Shown here: positions 51,160 through 58,726 of the stretch, one piece after another | How the letters are laid out: the number at the start of each line of letters is the position of its first letter | How positions within the stretch are numbered: position 1 is the first letter of the stretch | Source: Anaerolineaceae bacterium | Lineage (GTDB): Bacteria > Chloroflexota > Anaerolineae > Aggregatilineales > Phototrophicaceae | DNA: 64,000 nucleotides | Reading direction: 5' to 3' | Assembly: GCA_020634135.1 (NCBI GenBank) | Contig: JACKCG010000006.1 | Coordinates: 186,001 to 250,000 of the forward strand | Position numbers and translations under genes: made by a program | The notes under the pieces: generated by a model | What the model was told of the DNA's origin: nothing | Database searches by the model: none | The model's input: only the letters and a program-made list of their open reading frames with translations

Positions 51160-51560
51160 ATGGCGGACATCTTTATTTCTTATTCGCGGCAAGAGCTGAC
51201 ACATTCTTGTTTATCATCAGTCCTCATGCCATTGCCTCGCCGGTTTGCAACCTGGAAATTAATTACGCACTCCTGAATAACAAGCGCCTAATAATCCCCG
51301 TTGTCCACATTTCAACCGATGAAAAAGCCGCCTTTGCTATCATCGGGATAGCGATCCCCTTTGTAGTGACCTTGATTTCGGCACTTTTGATCTTTTATTT
51401 CACTTTACAGGAATGGGGCGGGACTATGGCGACTGGCCCGGATTCACTTGCCGGAATGCCTGGAATTTTAAGCGCGTGGATGGGAGGATGTTCATCCGGG
51501 TTCGTCATCCTGAGCATTCGCTACTTGATTATGCGCTCTCCAAAGAATAAGCTCACCTGA
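51160..51560 (+). pseudogene. TIR-domain remnant with internal deletion, plus 2TM tail
   Basis: ATG 51160 reads MADIFISYSRQ, the start of a TIR domain. The sequence then jumps, in another frame, to ADTFLFIISPHAIASPVCNL and EINYALLNNKRLIIPVVH, the second half of a TIR domain. The stretch that should carry the middle (about 45-60 codons) is missing, so the gene has a deletion and frame change. After it, two hydrophobic helices follow (AFAIIGIAIPFVVTLISALL and ILSAWMGGCSSGFVILSIRY). It looks like a decayed TIR-2TM protein belonging to the same island. Confidence 0.7.
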
Positions 51561-51610
51561 GGATAAATCCCCAGGCTAGGCAAAACCAAGTCCACTGAAG
51601 GGGCTACACC

Positions 51611-51636
51611 TTGCCGGGTATTTTAATGCCCGGCAA
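51611..51636. terminator. Hairpin between the island and the antiporter gene
   Basis: TTGCCGGG (51611-51618) pairs perfectly with CCCGGCAA (51629-51636) around a 10-base loop. No U-tract follows. It may end transcription from the TIR operon. The 254-base gap 51561-51814 has no gene. Confidence 0.4.
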
Positions 51637-51814
51637 ACTACATTGGGTAATATTCTTAAGCTGCACAAGGCATTAGCGCCAACAGCCCCAATTCAAGGAG
51701 TTTCCCGAGCATTGCCGGATGCCTTCCAGCCTCCGGCGCGGGAACAGGCAGCATGGACGGGTGGCGCGGGGCCGGGGAGCCTGCCATACTATATGGAAAA
51801 TGAGATAGACAACG

Positions 51815-53740
51815 ATGCCGGTAATAGCCATCCACACAGCAAGTTTCCTGTTTATTGCGCTGGCGGCCCGCCAGCTTGGGATATTTCTCTCCCGTTATAA
51901 CCTGCCCTATATCAGCGGCTACCTGATTGCCGGAATCCTGGCCGGGCCGTTCGTGCTGGCCCTGCTGCCGGAAAACATGGCGGAAGAACTGCGCTTCATT
52001 GATGAAATCGCGCTGGGGTTCATCGCCTTCGCCGCCGGGAGCGAACTCCATCTCAAAGAACTCCGCAGCAATCTGAAAAGTATCACCTGGCATACTGCCG
52101 GGCAGTTGGTCGCCATCTACCTGGTGGGTACGATAGGCGTGTTCCTTCTCTCCGGCACGATCCCCTTCATGCAGGAGCTACCGGATGCCAGCCGCCTGGC
52201 CGCCGCCATGCTGGTCGCGGCGATTCTCGTCGCCCGTTCGCCTTCCTCAGCCATTGCTATTGTGAACGAACTCCGGGCGCGGGGACGCTTCACCCGGACA
52301 GTGCTGGGCGTGACGGTGGTCATGGATGTCGTTGTCGTGCTGGCCTTCGCCTTTAGCGCGGCGGTGGCCGATGTCATCCTCACCGCCGAAGGGTTCGATG
52401 TTGGCGTGATTCTGCTGCTGGGGCTGGAACTGGCGCTGGCGCTGCTGGGCGGGTTCCTGGTTGGTCGCACCCTGGTGTTTATCCTCTCGACTCGCCTGGA
52501 CAGCCGCCTGAAGATCACCTTCATGCTGCTGGTCGGCTATTCGGTGTTTCTGTTTTCCCACGCCCTGCGGGAATACTCCGCCCATTATCTGCCGGCGGAA
52601 ATCTTCCTGGAGCCGCTGCTCGTCTGCATGGTGGCCGGTTTCGTGGTGGCGAATTTCAGCCACTACCCGGATGAGTTTATCAAACTGATTGAGGACGCCG
52701 GGCCGCTGATCTATGTGGCCTTCTTCACGTTCATCGGCGTGACGCTGCGCCTGGACATCCTGGCGCAAACCGCGCTGATTGCCCTGCTGATTTTCACGCT
52801 CCGGCTGGTGGGGCTGATCGCCGGGGCATTCGCCGGAGGCATGGCGGCGCGTGACCCGCTGCGCCATACCCAGGTGGCCTGGATGGCGTATGTCACCCAG
52901 GCGGGGATTGGCCTGGGGCTGGCGCAGGAAGTCGCGGTAGAGTTCCCGGAGTTCGGGGACGAATTTGCGACCCTCATCGTCTCAGTCATCGTGTTGAGCC
53001 AGTTAGTCGGCCCGCCGCTCCTCAAGGCGGCCATCAAGCGGGTGGGCGAAGCGCATGTGCCCGACGGTGACATCGTGGATAACGAGATCCGCGAGGCGGT
53101 CATCCTGGGGATTGACGGGCAGGCGATTACGCTGGCCCAGCATCTGGCTGCCGCTGACTGGAAAGTCACGCTGGCGGATACCGACCCGGCCTGTATTGAC
53201 CGCGCCGTCCAGCGCAACCTGACCGTGTACCACCTGCCGGAAGTCAGCCGCCCGGCGCTCTCCAAACTGCTCACCCCGCAGATCGATTCGCTGGTCGTCA
53301 TGTTGAGCGACGACTCGGCGAGCTGTCTCGCCTGCGAACTGGCGTATGAGCGTTTTGGCATTTCCCGGCTGGTCGTGCGCCTCAATAACATCCCGGCTAA
53401 CCTCGAACGCCTGACCGCGCTGGGGGCGCTGGTAGTAGACCCGACTTCCGCGATGGTCAACCTGATGGAGCAGTTCGTCCGCACGCCGCAGACAACGGAA
53501 CTGCTGCTGCACCGCAATACCCGTTACGAAATCGTGCAGATCACCGTCACCAACCCGGATGTGGACGGCCTGCCGCTGCGCGATCTACGGCTGTCCGGCG
53601 ATGTGCTGGTGCTGAACATCCAGCGGGACGGCGAATCGATTGTGCCGCACGGGTACACCGTGCTGCGCGAACATGACGAAGTCACCCTGGTCGGCAGCCC
53701 CGACGACCTGGACAAGGCAACGCTGCGGCTGGGGTATTGA
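51815..53740 (+). CDS. CPA2-family cation:proton antiporter with TrkA-N/TrkA-C domains
   Basis: A 641-residue protein. The first 390 residues are a Na+/H+ exchanger domain with about 12 helices (LPYISGYLIAGILAGPFVLA, FAAGSELHLKELR, VMDVVVVLAFAF, GFVVANFSHYPDEFIKLIED). A TrkA-N regulatory domain follows (about 425-540; AVILGIDGQAITLAQHLAAA, VTLADTDPACIDRAV), then TrkA-C (VDGLPLRDLRLSGDVLVLNI). This KefB/KefC-like architecture moves K+ or Na+ in exchange for H+ under control of nucleotide binding. The TrkA-N glycine motif GIDGQA is degenerate relative to GxGxxG. Confidence 0.92.
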   Translation: MPVIAIHTASFLFIALAARQLGIFLSRYNLPYISGYLIAGILAGPFVLALLPENMAEELRFIDEIALGFIAFAAGSELHLKELRSNLKSITWHTAGQLVAIYLVGTIGVFLLSGTIPFMQELPDASRLAAAMLVAAILVARSPSSAIAIVNELRARGRFTRTVLGVTVVMDVVVVLAFAFSAAVADVILTAEGFDVGVILLLGLELALALLGGFLVGRTLVFILSTRLDSRLKITFMLLVGYSVFLFSHALREYSAHYLPAEIFLEPLLVCMVAGFVVANFSHYPDEFIKLIEDAGPLIYVAFFTFIGVTLRLDILAQTALIALLIFTLRLVGLIAGAFAGGMAARDPLRHTQVAWMAYVTQAGIGLGLAQEVAVEFPEFGDEFATLIVSVIVLSQLVGPPLLKAAIKRVGEAHVPDGDIVDNEIREAVILGIDGQAITLAQHLAAADWKVTLADTDPACIDRAVQRNLTVYHLPEVSRPALSKLLTPQIDSLVVMLSDDSASCLACELAYERFGISRLVVRLNNIPANLERLTALGALVVDPTSAMVNLMEQFVRTPQTTELLLHRNTRYEIVQITVTNPDVDGLPLRDLRLSGDVLVLNIQRDGESIVPHGYTVLREHDEVTLVGSPDDLDKATLRLGY

Positions 53741-53809
53741 GGCGGGAAGTCCGGTACAGCCTCCTTTGCTGCTAAAAATCATAGACTGACCACGGAGAAC
53801 CAGGGAAAC

Positions 53810-54931
53810 ATGGCAAAACGCATCCTGACGATGACCGCACTGAGCATTTTTGGCGTCCTGCTGCTATTAGGCATCCTGGAAGTCGGGCTGCGGTGGTGGT
53901 TCGACACACGCGGCAGCGAACAGGAAAAGGCGCTCTATCTCTATGACCGCGCCACCATTGACGCCCGGGCCGCGCAGTTGATCGGTGTGCCCTACCTCAA
54001 TTTCACGCTCAACCCGGACTGGGAGGACGTGAACGCGCGCGGCATCCGGGGGGAACTGGTCGCCGTCCCCAAACCGGCGGGGGTTTACCGCATCCTGGCG
54101 CTGGGCGGCTCGACCACCTTCGGCCACGCCCTGAACGCCGAGGAGTCCTGGCCGGCGCAGTTACAGCGCATTCTGCGCGACGAGTACGGCTATACCCGGG
54201 TAGAGGTGGTTAACCTGGGCGTGCCGGGCTATTACAGCCTCGACTCGGTGGTGAGCCTGGCGACTCGCGGGCTGATGCACCAACCCGACCTCATCATGGA
54301 TTATGACAACCTCAACGACGCCGTGATCCGCATCTACCAGGACCCGGCCTGCTATAGTGGCGACACGCCGCTCTATGGCTTCGGCATGGATCGCGGCATC
54401 TGGCAGGCGGCGGGGGCGGAACTGCCGTCCAGCACGCTCTACCGCTTCGTCGCTTACCGCCTGGGCTGGATGGACGACCCGCTGGCGGTGAACAGCCGCA
54501 TGGAGCATACCGGCTGGTGTCCACCCGAACCGGGGAATATCTCGCAGCTTACCCTGCTGGCGAGCAACCCGCCGGTACACTTTGAGCGCAACTTACGCAG
54601 TATCGCGGCGCTGGCGGAGTCCGGCGGGGCGCAGGTGTTGTTCTCGACCTATGCCTGGGATCGGGCGGCGGCGGAATCCCTGCTGGAGGCCGATTCATCG
54701 CTGGATGGCACGCGCGCCCTGATGATGGCGATTGACGAGCAGAACGCGATTATCCAGTCTATCGCGGCGGATACAGGTGCGCTGGTTTTCGACCTGGCGG
54801 CGCAGATGACGGATGGCGCATACTTCCAGGGCGACCAGGTACACCAGACCGCCGGGGGCGCCCGGCGGCAGGCGGAACTCTACGCGCAGTTCCTGCATGA
54901 GTGGGGCGGGATAAAAAGTGCCGAGCCGTGA
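53810..54931 (+). CDS. SGNH/GDSL-type hydrolase, membrane-anchored
   Basis: A 373-residue protein with an N-terminal hydrophobic anchor (residues 8-25). The four SGNH blocks are visible: Ser in ALGGSTTFGHAL, Gly in NLGVPGYYSLDS, Asn in YDNLNDAV, and Asp-x-x-His in GDQVHQTAGG. These enzymes are esterases or acyl/acetyl hydrolases acting on surface glycans or lipids. The gene lies 70 bases after the antiporter gene and might be co-transcribed. Substrate unknown. Confidence 0.88.
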   Translation: MAKRILTMTALSIFGVLLLLGILEVGLRWWFDTRGSEQEKALYLYDRATIDARAAQLIGVPYLNFTLNPDWEDVNARGIRGELVAVPKPAGVYRILALGGSTTFGHALNAEESWPAQLQRILRDEYGYTRVEVVNLGVPGYYSLDSVVSLATRGLMHQPDLIMDYDNLNDAVIRIYQDPACYSGDTPLYGFGMDRGIWQAAGAELPSSTLYRFVAYRLGWMDDPLAVNSRMEHTGWCPPEPGNISQLTLLASNPPVHFERNLRSIAALAESGGAQVLFSTYAWDRAAAESLLEADSSLDGTRALMMAIDEQNAIIQSIAADTGALVFDLAAQMTDGAYFQGDQVHQTAGGARRQAELYAQFLHEWGGIKSAEP

Positions 54932-55090
54932 GTCGGAAGCTATGCTTGGAGCGTCTGTTTGCCAGGTAAGGTAGGCAGGCGTGTAATGCGTTTCTTGTGA
55001 AATTAATATCGAAATTAAGGTGTTGACATAGTGCAAAAAAAAATGATACCCTATTATATAGTGCTTACAATTTTCAAGAAAGGTTTTTAC

Positions 55091-56062
55091 ATGGCTATAA
55101 CCTTTAACTATGTCGGAATTGAAACGGATGCTAGCAAGTTGGTTGGTTCCAATTGCTCTAATCCAGCTGATTTGAATGGCCTCACCGAAAATTGGCACTT
55201 TCGCATCACTGGTCTACCTATACCTCCGCAAAACAACCCAGTCTATCCAAGGATTTTGACTGATTCAACAGGAGACTTATCGGATGGATTAGGTGATGGT
55301 ATCTGGTTTAACCCTAACGCCCTCTCACAAAGGACTGACAATAAATGTAATCCTCCCACCAATAACTGGCCGATGCATGTTGTGCCTAGTGTATCTGGTA
55401 GCATTGTCACATGGGATATTTATGTAGCACCCTATCACAGTCCGCTATCGTTAAATAACCAACCACTCCCCGGAATTGATTACTCATTATAACTGTATAA
55501 TAATCAGGGATTAGTCGCCAAATATTCAACCCGCATTCCTGGCCTGCGGTTTCTCGGAGTCGTCAATACACCACACCGTGACAGTTGGAGCGTGAAATCT
55601 TGCGAAGGTGATCCCAATCGCATAGCTCTGCCTCCCGATACAGTTGGTACAAGTTGTGCGAATCCTGAAACGAATAATGTACCTACTAACTGGAAATTTT
55701 CATTGAGTGGCATACCCTCTTATGAAGGAGCAATACTATTAACAGGTCAAGGGAGTGGGCAAGCATGGAGATTTAACGTTACCGTACCATCAAACCCGAA
55801 TCCTCCTTATTGTCTCGATTATATATGTGATCCAGACAATACCTGGCCGATGGGTGTCTCCCCTAATCTTTCAGTTCCCGAACCAGGCACAGGGTCAAAT
55901 ACAGGGTTATCCCCTTTATATACCTGGATGCTATATGTTGCACCAAAGCCTGATACGCTGCCCCAGGTTAACTCACTATTTACCGTAACGATTTACAATG
56001 CCAATACAGGACAAAATCGAATCGTCACCGCACAAATTTTTGCATCGGACTTAAATTTTTAA
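55091..56062 (+). pseudogene. Tandem-domain protein interrupted by in-frame TAA, unknown family
   Basis: ATG 55091 (AAAGG upstream) opens 133 codons to TAA 55490-55492; the same frame then continues to 56062. The two halves are related: VGSNCSNPADLNGLTENWHF / VGTSCANPETNNVPTNWKFS, NNWPMHVVPS / NTWPMGVSPN, TWDIYVAPYH / TWMLYVAPKP. The stop falls where the second half has VTIYN (YSL-stop-LYNNQG against LFTVTIYNANTGQ), so it replaces one residue inside a domain. The surrounding 1.2 kb is clearly more AT-rich than its neighbours, suggesting transfer. No signal peptide. I do not recognise the family; the beta-rich, Pro/Asn-rich character suggests a small sandwich fold. A single point mutation or readthrough would explain the split. 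Confidence 0.55.
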
Positions 56063-56128
56063 GCTGAACGCAAAACTGACATGGTTGAACATCGCCTGTC
56101 TGTCAGAAATCTTCTTTATTTTTAGGAC

Positions 56129-56200
56129 TTACGCAGTTGCCTGGAAGGACAAGGGGCTTAAGCCCCTTGCTCAAACAGAGTTTCTCTCTCAACTGCGTAA
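56129..56200. mobile_element. MITE-like element with 11-bp terminal inverted repeats
   Basis: TTACGCAGTTG (56129-56139) and CAACTGCGTAA (56190-56200) are perfect inverted repeats bounding a 72-base segment. Inside, 56150-56169 is a perfect 20-base palindrome with centre CTTAAG. The outer sequence, GACTTACGCA, resembles IS-derived termini seen in other bacteria, so a non-autonomous element is likely. A single end-like piece (AACTGCGTAACTCCT) occurs at about 20870-20885. Confidence 0.6.
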
Positions 56201-56266
56201 CTTCTAAATTTGATAGATAGGTGAACCTGACTTTAATCTGTTTACTGGTATAGGAAACGAAATAGG

Positions 56267-57436
56267 ATGAAAAAAGCAAATGTCTACCAAACGCTGATTT
56301 TGCTCTTTGTCCTCGTTATCACCGGGATTCCAGTGGCGGCACTGCAAACCTATACACCGCCCGACCCGACCCGACCACTCGACCCGGTGTGTGATCTGGC
56401 TTTCTCGCCGGATGGACGAATGATTGTGGCAGCCAGCGGTGATGGTTATCTGGCGCTGTGGGAAACAGACACTGGTGCTTTGCTCCATGAGTTTTATAAC
56501 AAAGATAACTGCCCAAGTCTCATCTTTTCAAACGATAGTGAAACCCTTTTCACCCTTTATCCGGGTGCGATTGGGGGTGAGTACGCTGAAACAGTTTTAT
56601 GGGACGTACAGACCGGCACGGAGATACGCCACTTCACTGGTCGGGGGATTCTTTCGGATGACCATCAAGTATTGCTCACCACTGGGCCAGATGCCCCTGA
56701 CCGGTTATGGAATGTGGCTACCGGGCAGGTGATTCGCAGCTTTAACTCGTCAGTGCATATTCAGGTTGGTGGTGTCATCTCCTCAGATAATTCCCGGTTG
56801 CTATCCTCTAATTGGCCGCAGCGTTTCCCTGAACTGTGGGACATTACCACCGGAGAACAGGAGTTTGCCTTCCCTGAAGGAGAGGGTTGGATATCGTGGC
56901 TTCAGTTTTTGCCCGACAGTCAGCACGCGCTGGTTCTTTACGCGCCTGATGGTCTGGCATTATGGAATCTGGAGACGTTGACCCAACAGTATGTATTTCC
57001 TAATAGTGCGATTAGTGCAAGCCTGCGGCAGGCGGAGAGTGGGAACCCGCTTCTCATTGGTTACCATGACGGCTCTTTTCTCACCTGGGATGTGCTGAGC
57101 GGAGAACTAACGCAACAAATCCGCTTAACATCTCCCATTTCCGACGAAGATATAATCGGGTCGCAACTCTCAAACAATGGGAGGGTGTTTCTGATCGAAT
57201 TGAAGCGGGGAATTGTGCAGCTATGGGATGTTGAAACCGGCACACTCCGGCAGCAGTTTAATCCACCAGCAAACAGCAGTGTGGATTGGAGTGAAACGCG
57301 AACCCAGACGGCGTTTTCGGCTGATGACCAGTATGTGCTGGTCGGCTATTCCAACGAGGCTCTCCACTTATGGGACGCCGAAACCGGCATGGAGGTCAGA
57401 AGTTACCTTCTGCCTCCAAGGTCATCCGGTGATTAA
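56267..57436 (+). CDS. Secreted WD40-repeat protein
   Basis: A 389-residue protein with a signal peptide (residues 1-26, ending IPVAALQ) and about seven WD40-type blades: VCDLAFSPDGRMIVAASGDG followed by YLALWETDTG, AETVLWDVQTG, DRLWNVATGQ, PELWDITTGEQ, LALWNLETL, LTWDVLSGEL, VQLWDVETG, LHLWDAETG. The propeller fills the protein, so it is a stand-alone binding module outside the cell. No catalytic residues. It starts 67 bases after the MITE-like element. Confidence 0.85.
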   Translation: MKKANVYQTLILLFVLVITGIPVAALQTYTPPDPTRPLDPVCDLAFSPDGRMIVAASGDGYLALWETDTGALLHEFYNKDNCPSLIFSNDSETLFTLYPGAIGGEYAETVLWDVQTGTEIRHFTGRGILSDDHQVLLTTGPDAPDRLWNVATGQVIRSFNSSVHIQVGGVISSDNSRLLSSNWPQRFPELWDITTGEQEFAFPEGEGWISWLQFLPDSQHALVLYAPDGLALWNLETLTQQYVFPNSAISASLRQAESGNPLLIGYHDGSFLTWDVLSGELTQQIRLTSPISDEDIIGSQLSNNGRVFLIELKRGIVQLWDVETGTLRQQFNPPANSSVDWSETRTQTAFSADDQYVLVGYSNEALHLWDAETGMEVRSYLLPPRSSGD

Positions 57437-57447
57437 GCGGGCGGTTC

Positions 57448-57954
57448 TTACCCCGCCGTCGGCGCTTTCGTCCGCAGTGAATCCAGGATCATCTGGAAGG
57501 TCGGCACTAACGTATCGCCCAGGCTGTCGGCAGAATACACCTGCATCACGACCAGGTACGGGGCGCGTGCCATGTAGAACACGTCCATCTGCCCCTGCGG
57601 GAAGGCTGGCACGCTCTCCCCATCCAGCCGGAAACTACGGCGCAGCGTGCCATCCGGGGCGGTCAGTTCATCTATCAGCCTGATATGCGGGTCATCATCC
57701 AGGTACTTCGCATTGAACTGGTTGATGGCGTTGTGGAAGCTGTCAATACTGTGGACATCCGTTTCCAGCAGTGCCAGCGTCAGAAAGGCATCGCCCGACT
57801 GTGGCTGCCAGATGAACAGTCTCTGTTTGATGCGCTCCAGACAGGTAAGACCTTGGGGGTTGCGCTCGACACATTTCGACACGAACCGCCAGGCGTTGAT
57901 TACCCAATGTTTGAATTTCCTCAGGTTATTGCGACCCCGCATACTGGCGCGCAT
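57448..57954 (-). CDS. Truncated hypothetical protein at a recombination junction
   Basis: The frame encodes 168 residues, but the first 45 or so are antisense to a dehydrogenase remnant on the other strand and look unreal (MRASMRGRNNLRKFKHWVIN). From about 57820 downwards the text is protein-like: GDAFLTLALLETDVHSIDSF, QFNAKYLDDDPHIRLIDELT, GTLRRSFRLDGESVPAFPQG, FYMARAPYLVVMQVYS. I take this as the C-terminal half of a protein whose N-terminus was lost. No family recognised. Confidence 0.5.
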   Translation of the reverse strand: MRASMRGRNNLRKFKHWVINAWRFVSKCVERNPQGLTCLERIKQRLFIWQPQSGDAFLTLALLETDVHSIDSFHNAINQFNAKYLDDDPHIRLIDELTAPDGTLRRSFRLDGESVPAFPQGQMDVFYMARAPYLVVMQVYSADSLGDTLVPTFQMILDSLRTKAPTAG

Positions 57955-58047
57955 ACGGATGATGCCACCGGTCCCATCTCACGGATGGCGCTGGAGGATT
58001 GTCTGACAGTGCTTCGGGGTGAAGAACCTCTATATCGTGTTGTCTAA
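57811..58047 (+). pseudogene. 3' remnant of a D-2-hydroxyacid dehydrogenase gene
   Basis: About 78 codons match the C-terminal end of D-isomer-specific 2-hydroxyacid (phosphoglycerate-type) dehydrogenases: EQSLFDALQTGKTLGVALDT, FRHEPP, FPQVIATPHTGAHTDDATGP, LEDCLTVLRGEEPLYRVV. The TPHTGAHT box carries the catalytic His. Everything upstream is missing: the plus-strand frame before it is antisense to the neighbouring gene. Confidence 0.75.
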
Positions 58048-58109
58048 CCGCAGGAAATGCTCGTGAATACGGTATCTCCCCACAGAGAGTGTACCAGACT
58101 GTCCATTTC

Positions 58110-58345
58110 AGAGACCATTTGAAAGCTGTTGCTGCTCAAGGCAGTAGGCTCAACCAGGTTCAGAATTAAATCAGGTAATGAGCGAAAAGCTACCGGGTAG
58201 GATTTGGGCGGACAGGACACGATTGTAGGGGCACCCTTTTGGGCGTCCACCACCAGAACCAAACGATTTCCCGATTATTTTCTTAAAGAGCATAGAGCAT
58301 AAGCCCACTGTTCTAGGGGAAACCCTGACTTTTCAAACGGTCTCT
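58110..58345. mobile_element. Inverted-repeat-bounded element containing repeat copy B
   Basis: AGAGACCATTTGAAA (58110-58124) and TTTCAAACGGTCTCT (58331-58345) are inverted repeats with one mismatch in 15. They enclose 58164-58293, the second copy of the dispersed repeat at 8410-8554. Copy A lacks these outer ends, so the boundaries of the mobile unit are uncertain. The gap 58048-58726 holds this element, then the promoter and operator of the ABC operon, and no gene. Confidence 0.5.
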
Positions 58346-58538
58346 CCGACAGCGTTCCGTTTTGTTGACGATCCTGAATACGGCGCGGATTTTCTTGTAT
58401 TGCGTGTCAATTTATGCTGCGGCTAAAAGGCCTGGGCGGTTTTCTGTTTTTTACACCTCGCACGCTTTGTTATTGACCCAAATAGTGCCTCACACAATCG
58501 TGCTGTGCTATAGCCCTCTCTTGCTGAGTATGAATTTG

Positions 58539-58567
58539 TTGACAAAACGAGATAGACTCGCTATGAT
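58539..58567 (+). promoter_or_regulatory. Strong promoter of the branched-chain-type ABC operon
   Basis: A perfect TTGACA (58539-58544), 17-base spacer and TATGAT (58562-58567). The leader to the start codon at 58727 is about 150 bases. Confidence 0.75.
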
Positions 58568-58569
58568 GT

Positions 58570-58589
58570 GTTAACTGTTGACAGTTAAC
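58570..58589. promoter_or_regulatory. Palindromic operator at the transcription start
   Basis: GTTAACTGT-TG-ACAGTTAAC: perfect 9-base arms, placed where transcription should begin. It overlaps a second perfect palindrome, ACAGTTAACTGT (58581-58592). The position implies repression of the ABC operon by a dimeric regulator not encoded in this window. Confidence 0.65.
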
Positions 58590-58726
58590 TGTTTTTAATT
58601 AATCTGTTGGGTTCGTGTTAGATATGCGCGTCATGGTGCCTTGGCAGTTCATTTTTCCAGATATCTGGATTACCAGGAAATTCTTTCAGCGCACCATATA
58701 AACAAAAAATTTAAGGGAGGTTTTCA

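Noticed and set aside
51643..51900. 85-codon frame before the antiporter gene
   Set aside because: It overlaps the start of the antiporter in another frame and has no start signal or recognisable features.
57685..57810. Upstream extension of the dehydrogenase remnant
   Set aside because: This part is antisense to the truncated gene on the minus strand and does not match the dehydrogenase family.
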